From Pontibacter cellulosilyticus (GTDB lineage Bacteria > Bacteroidota > Bacteroidia > Cytophagales > Hymenobacteraceae): a DNA stretch of 64,000 bases. The notes under the pieces were generated by a model that had not been told where the DNA came from, did no database searches, and worked only from the letters and a program-made list of their open reading frames with translations. The DNA lies in NCBI RefSeq assembly GCF_014306105.1, contig NZ_JACRVF010000004.1, positions 124,001 through 188,000 on the forward strand, given 5' to 3'. Positions 37,871 through 47,280 of the stretch are shown here, piece by piece; position 1 is the stretch's first letter; every line of letters starts with the position of its first letter. A program made the position numbers and the translations under genes.

Positions 37871-40039
37871 TTAGCAGATTTCCCCTTCCAGTTCCCGCTC
37901 TGGGTTATGAGCTGGTTTGGCAGGCACCAGCGGTGCAGTAAACCAGAAGCAGCTGCCTTTTCCTGCTTCACTCTTCGCTTTTATACTTCCTCCACAGCGC
38001 TCCACAAACAGGCGGCACAGCATAAGGCCCAAGCCGGTGCCTTTCTCGTTGGCCGTTCCTTTGGCTGTTATAGCTGGCTGCTCCAGGTTAAAAAGCGACT
38101 TTAACACTTCAGGTGTCATGCCCAAGCCATTATCCTCTACAGATATTTCTGCATATCCTGCTCCGGGTTTAGATTTTATTCTGATCTCTCCGCCTACATT
38201 GGAAAACTTTATCGCGTTATGCAGCAGGTTACGGATGATAAAGTCAAGCATATTGGCATCGGCAAAAACTGTTAGCTCCTCCGGCACCTCCATATGCCAC
38301 TGTAGCTCTTTGGTGTCGGCGGTGTCTTGCAGTAGTGTTACATTTCGCTGTACCAGTTCTTGCAGCCGTATTGGCTCCGGCTCAAAGCGCATCGCCTGGT
38401 CGGAGGCAGTTTGAGAGGCAGCCCACTGCAGCAGGTTTTCCAGCAATGCCTGCAGGTTGCGCACCGAGAGCTGTGTATGATTTGCTAACTTCTGCATCTG
38501 CTCCGGTTTCATTCTGTCAGAGAAGTTAAGCAGGATGTTCAGGAACGAGTCGAGCGTGGCTAGGGGGGTTCGCAGGTCGTGGGAGATGATGGAGAAGAAA
38601 CGGTCTTTGAGCTGGTTGAGGCGGCGCAGCTTATACTCTGATGCTTTTAGCTGCCGCACCGTCTGGTTTAGCTCCTGTGTTTTTAGCCGCAGGGCAGCGG
38701 TACGGTTTGCCACTGTTACTTCCAGTTCTTTCTTCTGTTGCTCTATTAACAGCTTGCGTTCAGTTTCTTTTTCGCGCTCCAGCCTTTCTTTCTCTACCAC
38801 TTCTGCCGCCAGCTCGCTGGTAACGGTGTTTAGCCTGTAAGCCAGACCCAGCGAGAACAGCACCACCTGCGCCACCATTCCCACCTGCGCCGAGTATACA
38901 GTAAGTGTGGTATTGGGCAGTAAGTGGGTCTCTTTTAAAATAAACAGCAGCGCCCCTACCACAAAAAGCACGTTGGCCACCAGAAAGTATAAAGCTGGAC
39001 GATACCCTTGCCGCAGCGAAGCTATCCCCACCAACAGCATCACCACCAGTACACCACCTCCTATAATACCAATCAGGTCTACGCAAGGCTGTAGCAGATC
39101 CAAAGGCGTAAAGTACGACAGCAGCCCCATAGCCACTGGTAGCGCGTACAGCATAGCCAACAACCGCAGCAGTTTGTCCCAGAGCGACAGGTTTTGCTTG
39201 GTGCCCAGGTAACTGCGCGTAAACAGCAGCCTGAAAAGGCCATTGAAAGTAACGATGAAGGCAAAGCTGTGGGCATTCCAGTACGGGGCATTTGGCCATA
39301 GCAACTCCAGCGCAAAGCCATGATAAAACATAAAGTATAAGCCGGTGCCCAGCAGCGCCAGTACGTAGTATAAATAGCTGCGGTCGCGCACCGAGATAAA
39401 CAGCACCAGGTTGTAAAGTGCCATCACCAGGATAATACCCATGAACAGCCCCTGCACCAGCAAGCGACTGTTGTTCGTTTTAACTACCTGCTCCGGAGTT
39501 AACAGTTGCAGGCTCAGCTGCTGTGGCTTGTACAGGTTTAAGTCTCCCTGCAGGCGCAGGTAAAGTAAAATCTGGCTTTGGGGCATCATCTTTACACGTA
39601 CATAAGGCTTGCTTTGCGGCACATCCCGCTCCGCCACCGGCACCAGCTGTCCTGTTTGCTGCTCTTTTATTGCCCCGTTAGGGAACAATGTATAAAGCTG
39701 CAATTTGCTCCAGTCGCCGGCGTAGAGGTAGCGCTCCTGCTCATTTTGGCTAGTATTATGCAGTGCCACGCGCACCCAATGAACTGTTTTACCAGCCGAT
39801 AAGGTAGCTGCTGTATCTAATCGCATAAATACCTGCCCTTGCACTTCTGCCAGCGAAAGCTTTCCGCCCAAATCATGATACACCTGTAGCTGCTGCAAGA
39901 GCTCCTGCTTCTGCATTTCCAGCCTTACAGCATTCGGAGAGCGCTCCGCAGCCAACGCTTGCAGGCACAGCAAAGACAACAGCAGGCATAGAAGCCATCT
40001 GTGCAGTTGGAGCCGAAGTAAGAGGAGAGGCAAAAGCAT
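37871..40039 (-). CDS. 7TMR-DISM sensor histidine kinase
   Basis: A 722-residue protein. After a signal peptide (to about 31) a 7TMR-DISM extracellular beta domain (about 40-180) leads to seven membrane helices (about 193-405), a coiled coil (about 410-475), a HisKA domain with the phosphorylated H487 (SIISHDLRTPL), and an HATPase_c domain (about 595-705) with N box NLLHNAIKFS, G1 DNGLGM and G2 GTGLGL. The DISM domain is thought to bind carbohydrates or similar small molecules. It is divergent from the LytTR response regulator, its probable partner. Confidence 0.93.
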   Translation of the reverse strand: MLLPLLLLRLQLHRWLLCLLLSLLCLQALAAERSPNAVRLEMQKQELLQQLQVYHDLGGKLSLAEVQGQVFMRLDTAATLSAGKTVHWVRVALHNTSQNEQERYLYAGDWSKLQLYTLFPNGAIKEQQTGQLVPVAERDVPQSKPYVRVKMMPQSQILLYLRLQGDLNLYKPQQLSLQLLTPEQVVKTNNSRLLVQGLFMGIILVMALYNLVLFISVRDRSYLYYVLALLGTGLYFMFYHGFALELLWPNAPYWNAHSFAFIVTFNGLFRLLFTRSYLGTKQNLSLWDKLLRLLAMLYALPVAMGLLSYFTPLDLLQPCVDLIGIIGGGVLVVMLLVGIASLRQGYRPALYFLVANVLFVVGALLFILKETHLLPNTTLTVYSAQVGMVAQVVLFSLGLAYRLNTVTSELAAEVVEKERLEREKETERKLLIEQQKKELEVTVANRTAALRLKTQELNQTVRQLKASEYKLRRLNQLKDRFFSIISHDLRTPLATLDSFLNILLNFSDRMKPEQMQKLANHTQLSVRNLQALLENLLQWAASQTASDQAMRFEPEPIRLQELVQRNVTLLQDTADTKELQWHMEVPEELTVFADANMLDFIIRNLLHNAIKFSNVGGEIRIKSKPGAGYAEISVEDNGLGMTPEVLKSLFNLEQPAITAKGTANEKGTGLGLMLCRLFVERCGGSIKAKSEAGKGSCFWFTAPLVPAKPAHNPERELEGEIC

Positions 40040-40150
40040 CTATCAATTTACAAAAAATCATCAAAAAGCCATACTTTATCTTAACACCACCTGCACCCTT
40101 CTGTATTAGCCTTATTTTTTATATCTTGATAAGATCAAAGACGAGCAAGT

Positions 40151-40924
40151 ATGGCCAAAGTAAAACTTTTGATTGCTGAGGACGATGTGGTGATTGCGCA
40201 GAACCTGGCGTTGTCGCTGGAGGAAATGGGCTATGAGGTATGCACTGTGGTAAGCTCCGGTGAAGAGTTGTTGCTGGAGGCGCACAAGCACAACCCCGAT
40301 TTGGTTATACTTGACATCACGCTGGACGGAAAGCTTGATGGTATTGATACGGCTGCTATACTTTCAAAATCAAGCAGGATACCTTTTATTTTTATGACGG
40401 CCCTGTCAGATAAAGACACCATTGACCGTGCAAAATTAACTGGCCCACATGCTTACCTGGTAAAGCCGTTCGATGTACGCACTCTGCAGAGCAGCATCGA
40501 GGTTGCCATTCATAATGCCAGTTTACGTCAGCAATTATCCACTGCTACAAGTACTAGTGTAGATACTGCTCCAGAAGCGCCTGCCGAAAATGCACCGGAG
40601 GATTACCTGCTACACGATACTTTGTTTGTGAAGGTGCGCAACCGCCTGGAGAAAGTTTCTTTAGATGATATTGTGTGGGCAGAAGCGCAGGATATTTACT
40701 GTAATATTAAAACGCCACAGCACATTTACCTCGTGAGCCAAAGCCTCAAAAACTTAGAGCAGCGCCTGCCTGGCAAAGACTTTATGCGTGTGCACCGTTC
40801 TTACATCGTGCGCCTCACGGCCATAGAAGCTATCGAGGATAATAACATTCTGATTGGCGGCAAATCTATACCTATTGGTAACACCCACAAAGATTCACTG
40901 CTAAAACGATTGCAGATATTGTAG
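40151..40924 (+). CDS. LytTR-family response regulator
   Basis: A 257-residue protein with a receiver domain (about 1-120; phosphorylated D55 in LVILDITLDG, lysine in YLVKPFD) and a C-terminal LytTR DNA-binding domain (about 150-257; KDFMRVHRSYIVRL and LIGGKSIPIGNTHKD). It probably takes phosphate from the divergently encoded 7TMR-DISM kinase. The 111-base gap between them contains TTGAT-AAG-ATCAA (40126-40138), a possible binding site. The target genes are unknown. Confidence 0.93.
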   Translation: MAKVKLLIAEDDVVIAQNLALSLEEMGYEVCTVVSSGEELLLEAHKHNPDLVILDITLDGKLDGIDTAAILSKSSRIPFIFMTALSDKDTIDRAKLTGPHAYLVKPFDVRTLQSSIEVAIHNASLRQQLSTATSTSVDTAPEAPAENAPEDYLLHDTLFVKVRNRLEKVSLDDIVWAEAQDIYCNIKTPQHIYLVSQSLKNLEQRLPGKDFMRVHRSYIVRLTAIEAIEDNNILIGGKSIPIGNTHKDSLLKRLQIL

Positions 40925-41255
40925 ACTCTATTGGTTGAGTTAGGGAACGATTGTCACCCCCCTACCCCCTTCAAAGGGGGACATCCTGCACAAGTAATTT
41001 TTGCTTTAAATTTACACCTGCTGAAAAAGTCCCCCGATGATTACATCAGCAGACAGACTATGTTATTGTGATCAACAGAAGGGTATCGTCTAAACTCAAG
41101 CAAAAAGTGTCTCTCTTACATTTCCAAAAGCTACGTCACCTGATCATCTTCTGATTTCACCTTAAAAAAAGCTGAGTTGGCAAGTATAGGCTAAGAGCTA
41201 TGTGTAATATTTCCTAAATTAATAGAACAATTTACTATTCTTAACTCCGCTCCCT
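40925..41255. other. Intergenic region with a hairpin repeat, 331 bases
   Basis: No gene is seen. A G/C-rich hairpin, CCCCCTTCAAAGGGGG, lies at 40965-40980 within a pyrimidine-rich run, and TCCCCCGATGATTACATCAG follows at about 41030. Similar hairpins occur at 17326-17341. It looks like another dispersed REP-type element. No promoter for the symporter gene is obvious. Confidence 0.5.
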
Positions 41256-42806
41256 ATGAACAGCTTGGCCCCATCGGAACTTGTAACGGCTGGTTGGATA
41301 CTGGTTACCGCATACGCTGCACTTATACTTTTCTTTGTGGTGCGAGGCGCTCTGCGTATTCGCTCTATTTCAGATTATGCCTTGGGCAGTGTGGCTTTCT
41401 CGCCGGTAGCTGTTGGTCTTGCACTGGCTGCCTCCATGACAAGTGCCGCGACTTTTATCATCAACCCGGGTTTTGTGGCATTGTATGGCGTGAGCGGCTT
41501 TATCTCAATGGCTATAGCCTTGCCGGCTGCTGCACTTTTATCGCTGGTGGTGCTTACCAAGGGTTTCAGAAGTATGGGAACGGCGGTTAAGGCACAAACG
41601 ATGGCACAGTGGATGGGAGCCGTGTACAAGAGCAAGGGCTACACAATGTTTTTTGCTTTTCTGTCGCTGCTGCTGATTACGTTTATCGTGCTGATTTGCG
41701 TGGGACTTACGAAGGTGCTTGCCAGTGTGCTAAACCTGAATGAGCTGCATGTATGCGTAGGCATCGTGGTGTTTGTGTTTGGCTACATGATGTTTGGCGG
41801 GGCCAACTCGATGGTGTATACCAACATGATTCAGGCCATCCTGATGGTAGTGGTAGCTTTTATACTTCTGGGTTCCGGCTACGAACATTTCAGCAACGGC
41901 GTGCATGGCTTTTTAGACAAATTAGCCGCCATAGACCCACTGCTGGTAGAGCCAACTAACCCGAAAAGCTTCCTGTTCCGCGACAATTTTGAGATCATCT
42001 TTTGCCAGATCATCATAGGCGTGGCTATCGTTTGTCAGCCGCACATCATCACTAAATCGCTGCTACTTAAAAACGAGAAAGATGTGAATTTATACTTGCT
42101 GGTAGGTGTGGCAACCGAAGCGCTTTTCTTTTTGGTTGTAGTTGCCGGCCTCTACGCACGCATCACCTTCCCTGATCTAAGTATAAATGGCAGCGCTATT
42201 CCAGTTGATGGCATTATGTCGGCTTATGTGGTAAGTGAGTTTCCGGTATATGTGGGGCTGCTGGTAGTTATGGGCCTAATCTCGGCAGGCCTCTCTACTT
42301 TAGAAGGCTTAATCCAATCGCTTTCCATCACCATCACATCGGACATACTTACTCCTATACTTGGCCCTAGAGTAGAAGCACGCAGCGTTATTGTGAACAG
42401 GCTTGTTATTGTGGCGCTGGCAGTAGTAACTATCTTCCTAACTTTTGACCAACTGATCAACCCGAACCTAAGCGTGGGCATATTCGCGCAAAATGGAGTG
42501 TATGCTTATTTCTCAGCTGCCTTTGTACCTGTGCTGTTTGGCATGTTCCTGAAGCGGGTGCCGCTTATTGCGCCTGTAGCTGCCTCGCTTACTTCGGTGG
42601 CCGTGCATTTTGCAGTATACTATGGCGGACTTACCTCTTACATGGATGCACCTGTACGCAACCCAGGAATAGCCGCCGCACTGGCCATACTTGCCTCTGT
42701 TATAGTCGGTTTCTCTTTATACTTCTCCTTCCGCAAGCCTGCTGTGCCGGAAGAAGAAGCCGTGCCTTCCAATGCTATAAAACAACCTGTTGCTTATGAA
42801 AACTAA
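41256..42806 (+). CDS. Sodium:solute symporter (SSS family)
   Basis: A 516-residue membrane protein with about 13 helices. The first helix pair, the GSVAFSPVAVGLALAASMTSAATFI segment and GFISMAIALPAAALL follow SSS transporters (proline, acetate, pantothenate types). The QPHIITKSLLLK and GLISAGLSTLEGLIQS blocks are conserved in the family. The substrate is not readable from sequence. Its end overlaps the next gene by 11 bases, so transport and hydrolysis are probably coupled. A TonB-dependent receptor and a 3-hydroxybutyrate dehydrogenase follow, suggesting an organic acid such as hydroxybutyrate (inference). Confidence 0.92.
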   Translation: MNSLAPSELVTAGWILVTAYAALILFFVVRGALRIRSISDYALGSVAFSPVAVGLALAASMTSAATFIINPGFVALYGVSGFISMAIALPAAALLSLVVLTKGFRSMGTAVKAQTMAQWMGAVYKSKGYTMFFAFLSLLLITFIVLICVGLTKVLASVLNLNELHVCVGIVVFVFGYMMFGGANSMVYTNMIQAILMVVVAFILLGSGYEHFSNGVHGFLDKLAAIDPLLVEPTNPKSFLFRDNFEIIFCQIIIGVAIVCQPHIITKSLLLKNEKDVNLYLLVGVATEALFFLVVVAGLYARITFPDLSINGSAIPVDGIMSAYVVSEFPVYVGLLVVMGLISAGLSTLEGLIQSLSITITSDILTPILGPRVEARSVIVNRLVIVALAVVTIFLTFDQLINPNLSVGIFAQNGVYAYFSAAFVPVLFGMFLKRVPLIAPVAASLTSVAVHFAVYYGGLTSYMDAPVRNPGIAAALAILASVIVGFSLYFSFRKPAVPEEEAVPSNAIKQPVAYEN

Positions 42807-43782
42807 GTATAAAATTACGCTGCTGCTGTCGTTACTGTACCTGGCTGGCTTGAACGGCCAATGCCAGTCGCCTGTGGCGCAGTCTGCCACCACTACTGCA
42901 GATCCTGTATTCGAGAGCCTCAAGTATAAATTCCCAACAAAGAAAGTAACACTCTCTAACGGGCAATCTGTAGCTTATGTAGATGAAGGCAAAGGTGCTG
43001 AGACCATCATCTTCATACACGGCTTGGGCAGCTACTTACCGGCTTGGGAGAAGAACATTGAATCACTGAAAAGCAACTACAGAACTATTGCCCTGGATCT
43101 GCCGGGTTATGGAAAGTCATCCAAAGAGAATGTGCAGGTAAGTATGGATGCTTATGCCAAAACGGTGCTGGAACTGATGGACAAGCTGAAGCTAAAGAAA
43201 GCTACACTGGCAGGACATTCCATGGGCGGGCAAATTGCTATCACCGCAGCCCTGCAGGCGCCGGAGCGGGTAAGCAAGCTTATACTTGCCGCACCAGCCG
43301 GACTGGAAACCTTCACAGACCAGCAGAAGCAGTTGTTCAAGATGACAGTAACGCCAGAAAGTGTGCAGAAAACCACACCAGAACAAACAGCCGCCAACTA
43401 CAAAATCAATTTCTATAACATGCCAGCCGAGGCGCAGCACATGGTGGAAGAGCGTCTGCAGATCATGAAGTCGGAGCAGTTTGATGACTACAGCAAAGCT
43501 GTGGCAGGCAGTGTAGCAGCGATGGTAGACGAGCCGGTGCACGAAAAGCTATCGCAGCTAAAAATGCCTACGCTGATTGTTTTCGGTGAGAACGATGCCT
43601 TGATTCCAAATAGATATTTTAACTCAACCCTTACCCCAAAAGCTGTAGCTGAGATAGGCAAAGAGCGCATCCCGAACAGCCAAATGGTGATGATCCCAGA
43701 GGCAGGGCATTTCCTGCAGTATGAACAGCCGGCTGCCTTTAACAAAGCCGTGCAGGATTTCATGAAGAACAGTACGAAATAA
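42796..43782 (+). CDS. Exported alpha/beta hydrolase
   Basis: I start at ATG 42796 (328 residues), inside the symporter's last codons. A signal peptide runs to about residue 23-24; a cysteine at 23 is not in a proper lipobox. The nucleophile is S142 in AGHSMGG, with an acid in FGENDALIP and histidine in EAGHFLQ. Oxyanion-hole HGLG is at about 75-78. It is probably a periplasmic ester hydrolase. In the proposed hydroxybutyrate locus it could split oligoesters brought in by the downstream receptor, but this is inference. Confidence 0.9.
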   Translation: MKTKYKITLLLSLLYLAGLNGQCQSPVAQSATTTADPVFESLKYKFPTKKVTLSNGQSVAYVDEGKGAETIIFIHGLGSYLPAWEKNIESLKSNYRTIALDLPGYGKSSKENVQVSMDAYAKTVLELMDKLKLKKATLAGHSMGGQIAITAALQAPERVSKLILAAPAGLETFTDQQKQLFKMTVTPESVQKTTPEQTAANYKINFYNMPAEAQHMVEERLQIMKSEQFDDYSKAVAGSVAAMVDEPVHEKLSQLKMPTLIVFGENDALIPNRYFNSTLTPKAVAEIGKERIPNSQMVMIPEAGHFLQYEQPAAFNKAVQDFMKNSTK

Positions 43783-43819
43783 AACTATCCCTTAAATCAA
43801 TAACCTAACCTTACCTAAC

Positions 43820-46324
43820 ATGAAAAAGATTTACCTTATCCTGCTTTCGCTGCTGTGCATAGTACAGTCGGCGTTTGCCCAAGGTGGAGCCATTAAAGGA
43901 AGAGTGGTCGGAGCTGACACAGAAGAAGCCTTAATAGGCGCCACTGTGCTAGTAGAAGGCACCTCCAGGGGCGCAACCACCAACACCAACGGTGAGTTTT
44001 TAATCACCAATGTGCCCGCTGGTAATCACAGCTTGCGCATCACATATGTTGGCTATTCTTATCCTAAAATTGATGTAACCGTAACGGCCGGCGGTACAGC
44101 TGACATCGGTACAATTTCCATGAGATCATCCAATGTGATCGGCGAAGAGGTAGTGGTATCGGCTACGCGCCGTCCAGAGAAACTGACAGAAGCCCCAGCT
44201 GCTATTAGTGTGATCTCTACACGCGACTTGGAGGCGCTTCCTTCTTTTAACGTGGGTGAGCTGCTAAACAAGGTTCAAGGCGTGGAAGTAGTACGCTCTG
44301 GTGTAATTGGTGTGGGTATAAACGCACGTGGCTTTAACAATGCTTTTAACGTGAAGATGTTCCAGATGACCGATGGCCGTAACTCTATGCTGCCAGGTGG
44401 TACAGGTTTGCCTGCCGGTTTCTACAACACGGTTATTAAAGAAGATATTGAGCGTGTCGAGGTGATCTTAGGCCCTTCTTCTGCCTTGTATGGCCCTAAC
44501 GCGCATAACGGTGTCATTAACACCATTACCAAAGATCCACGCCGTTACCCAGGCACAACGGTATCAGTCGGTGCTGGTAACCAAGATGTACTAAGTGGAC
44601 GTGTTCGCCATGCAGGTATCATCTCTGATAAGTTTGCTTACAAAGTAACCGGAGAGTATACCGAAGGAACCGATTTTGCTTTTGTTGATACTGTTTACTC
44701 TCTCGCCGCTACTCCACTTGGCCCTTTACCAGAGTATGATGTGGATTTCGGATTTAAGTCAAAACGTGCGAGCGCGGCTTTATACTATAGCCCGACTGAG
44801 AAAACAGACATCATACTTGACTATGGGTATGGCCAGGGAGATAACATTGGCGTTACCAGTAACGGCCGCAACCAGATCAACGGCTGGACTTTCCAGTACC
44901 TGCAGGGCCGTATTGTTTCTCCTCGTGTGTTTGCACAATTGTACAGCACCTGGAACGATGCTGGCGATACGTATCAAATAAATGCGCGCACTGCAAACTA
45001 CTATACTTTACGCGCTCGCGGATATTCGGAAGATATTGCCGCTAAGTACTCCAAAACAGGCGCCAAAGCCGGTGAAATAGGTCCAAACTCACTTCCTGTT
45101 GCTTTCCCTGGTTTTGTTGACAAGAGCCACCGTATCAATGGTGAGGTGCAGTATAACAATAGCTTTGCAGGGTTCGATGTAATTACCGGATTAAACTACC
45201 AGCGCGATGTAGCCTATAGCCGCCAAACATACCTGGATGATGCAGCTGGTAATATCATACTGAACCAGTACGGCGCAGTAGCACAGGTAGAACGAAACCT
45301 GACACAAAAACTTAGAGCTGTTGTAGCTGCACGAGTAGATTATCACGACAACTATGGCACTCAGTTCAGCCCAAAAGCAGCTTTGACATACGCAGCCCTT
45401 AACGGATCCTTCAGAGCAACTTACGGCCGTGCTTACTCTGCGCCATCTATTCAGTTCCAGGAGTTTTACCTGAACAACGGTGCACTGGCTATACTTGGTA
45501 ACGGAGCCGGTTTAACCATACAAAATACCGAGACAGGCGCAATCAGAACTATTGATAAACTGGAGCCGGAGCAGGTACAAACTTTTGAGATTGGCTACAA
45601 AGGCACACCAACAGAGAAGCTGTTTGTAGATATCAGCAGTTGGTATTCTAAATCTGAAGATTTCATTTCTCCACTTACTGGTGTTACCCTAATGAGGGGT
45701 AAAGAGAAAGTGATTAAGAAAGGTGATCAGGACGTGACAGACAGAGCTTCTAACGCCCTAAACTATTACCTGACTTACCTGAACTATGGAAACGTGAATT
45801 CGTGGGGTACAGACTTTGGCCTGAACTATTACATCAACGACTTCTTCAGCGTAGGTGCAAAGTACTCCTACTTCAACTCTGACATTACCGACACTGATAA
45901 CCTGGACAACGATGCCAACGGCGACAAAAAAGTTTCTGTATCGGAAAGTAGCCTGAACGCAGCCAAGCATCGCTATAACTTCAACTTCACGGCACGCGAC
46001 CTGTTTGATAAGAAGTTCTTCGGCTCTGTGAATGTGCGCATTTTGCCTGAGTATGATTTCTACTCAGGTGTACAGATTGCAGCTGAAGAAAACGAAGGTA
46101 AGCGCGTAGCCCCATACAACTACAACTACGGCCCGCTTGGTGGCTTTACTTCTGTTGATCTTAGCGCAGGTTACAAGTTTACTAACTGGTTAACGCTTGG
46201 TGGCAGCGTAACAAACTTGTTTGATACGCCGCAACGTGAGTTTGTAGGCTCTCCAGAAATCGGACGCCTATACAGTGCTGAGCTTCGCTTCGACTTTGGC
46301 GGAAAAGACAAGAAAGTTAGATAA
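43820..46324 (+). CDS. TonB-dependent receptor
   Basis: An 834-residue outer-membrane protein. Signal peptide (to about 21, ends AFAQ), an N-terminal carboxypeptidase-regulatory-like domain (about 22-100, GAIKGRVVGADTEEALIGATV start), a plug domain (about 115-225, VVVSATRRPEKLTEAPAAIS) and a beta-barrel to the C-terminus ending in an aromatic-rich strand. It is a non-SusC type and has no SusD neighbour. It is 37 bases after the hydrolase gene and followed by a hairpin. The ligand is unknown; the neighbours suggest a hydrolysable ester or organic acid. Confidence 0.92.
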   Translation: MKKIYLILLSLLCIVQSAFAQGGAIKGRVVGADTEEALIGATVLVEGTSRGATTNTNGEFLITNVPAGNHSLRITYVGYSYPKIDVTVTAGGTADIGTISMRSSNVIGEEVVVSATRRPEKLTEAPAAISVISTRDLEALPSFNVGELLNKVQGVEVVRSGVIGVGINARGFNNAFNVKMFQMTDGRNSMLPGGTGLPAGFYNTVIKEDIERVEVILGPSSALYGPNAHNGVINTITKDPRRYPGTTVSVGAGNQDVLSGRVRHAGIISDKFAYKVTGEYTEGTDFAFVDTVYSLAATPLGPLPEYDVDFGFKSKRASAALYYSPTEKTDIILDYGYGQGDNIGVTSNGRNQINGWTFQYLQGRIVSPRVFAQLYSTWNDAGDTYQINARTANYYTLRARGYSEDIAAKYSKTGAKAGEIGPNSLPVAFPGFVDKSHRINGEVQYNNSFAGFDVITGLNYQRDVAYSRQTYLDDAAGNIILNQYGAVAQVERNLTQKLRAVVAARVDYHDNYGTQFSPKAALTYAALNGSFRATYGRAYSAPSIQFQEFYLNNGALAILGNGAGLTIQNTETGAIRTIDKLEPEQVQTFEIGYKGTPTEKLFVDISSWYSKSEDFISPLTGVTLMRGKEKVIKKGDQDVTDRASNALNYYLTYLNYGNVNSWGTDFGLNYYINDFFSVGAKYSYFNSDITDTDNLDNDANGDKKVSVSESSLNAAKHRYNFNFTARDLFDKKFFGSVNVRILPEYDFYSGVQIAAEENEGKRVAPYNYNYGPLGGFTSVDLSAGYKFTNWLTLGGSVTNLFDTPQREFVGSPEIGRLYSAELRFDFGGKDKKVR

Positions 46325-46341
46325 TAGGTTAGATTAGTTTT

Positions 46342-46378
46342 CCAAAGCGTCCTCTTATGGGGGCGCTTTGGCTTTTTA
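46342..46378 (+). terminator. Terminator after the TonB-dependent receptor
   Basis: CCAAAGCG (46342-46349) pairs with CGCTTTGG (46364-46371), followed by CTTTTTA. It separates the receptor from the dehydrogenase gene, which may have its own promoter. Confidence 0.75.
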
Positions 46379-46401
46379 CAGCTTAGCAAAAGTATAAAAG
46401 T

Positions 46402-47169
46402 ATGAAAAATGCACTTATCACCGGAGGCACCAGCGGCATTGGTCTTGGCATTGCAGGGCATTTCGCAGCCAACGGCTATAACCTTCTGGTAAACGGACTG
46501 GAAAGAAACGGAGCAGACATAGCTAAGGAACTAGCAGCAGAGTACAAAGTTAAGGTGGTTTTCTCTAGTGCCAACCTGATGCACCCAGAGCAGATACGCG
46601 AAATGGTGCAACAGGCAGAGCAGGAATTAGGGCAAGTAGATGTACTGGTAAACAATGCGGGCATACAATATGTGGCGCCTGTAGATGAGTTTCCGGAGGA
46701 TAAGTGGGATGCTATACTTGCTGTTAACCTCTCCTCATCGTTTCATACTTCCAAAGCTGTTTGGAAAGGCATGAAAGAGCGTAAATTTGGTCGAATCATT
46801 AACATAGCCTCTGCCCATGCTTTACGTGCCTCTGAGTTTAAAGCAGCCTATGTGGCAGCCAAGCATGGCATAGCCGGGCTAACTAAAGTACTAGCGCTGG
46901 AGGGGGCACCCTACAACATAACCTGCAATGCCATTTGTCCTGGGTACGTGCGGACACCATTGGTAGAAGCACAGATCTCAGACCAGGCAAAGGCACACCA
47001 GATGTCGGAAGCAGATGTAATCGAGAAAGTGATGTTGAAAAAGCAACCTGTTAAGCAGTTTGTGGATGTTTGCGCTATTGCCCAGATGGCGCTGCTCTTG
47101 GCTTCCCCTATGTCTTCTCAGTTAACCGGCACTATGATGCCCATTGACGGGGGCTGGTCGGCACAGTAG
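46402..47169 (+). CDS. bdhA: D-3-hydroxybutyrate dehydrogenase (SDR)
   Basis: A 255-residue short-chain dehydrogenase. The NAD-binding motif is GGTSGIGLG (8-16), NNAG is at 84-87, and the catalytic residues are S137, Y150 and K154 (YVAAKHG). The blocks GIQYVAPVDEFPEDKWDAI, SAHALRASEFKAAYVAAKHG, NAICPGYVRTPLV, KKQPVKQFV and IDGGWSAQ closely follow BdhA, which oxidises (R)-3-hydroxybutyrate to acetoacetate with NAD+. A terminator lies between it and the receptor gene, so cotranscription is not certain. Confidence 0.9.
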   Translation: MKNALITGGTSGIGLGIAGHFAANGYNLLVNGLERNGADIAKELAAEYKVKVVFSSANLMHPEQIREMVQQAEQELGQVDVLVNNAGIQYVAPVDEFPEDKWDAILAVNLSSSFHTSKAVWKGMKERKFGRIINIASAHALRASEFKAAYVAAKHGIAGLTKVLALEGAPYNITCNAICPGYVRTPLVEAQISDQAKAHQMSEADVIEKVMLKKQPVKQFVDVCAIAQMALLLASPMSSQLTGTMMPIDGGWSAQ

Positions 47170-47216
47170 ATTCCGAGCAACTAAAAACGATATTTCTCAC
47201 CGAACAATAATGCCAA

Positions 47217-47262
47217 AAAAAGTACAGGGGCTGCAGTAAATACTGCAGCCCCTGTACTTTTT
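47217..47262. terminator. Bidirectional terminator, perfect 22-bp stem
   Basis: Bases 47217-47238 pair with 47241-47262 around a two-base loop; the core is ACAGGGGCTGCAGTA/TACTGCAGCCCCTGT with A and T tracts outside. It separates the convergent dehydrogenase and PorE-like genes. Confidence 0.85.
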
Positions 47263-47280
47263 ATTCTGATTTATACTTTG

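Noticed and set aside
40126..40138. TTGAT-AAG-ATCAA as a proven LytTR operator
   Set aside because: A single short dyad; LytTR proteins usually bind spaced direct repeats, which I could not find here.
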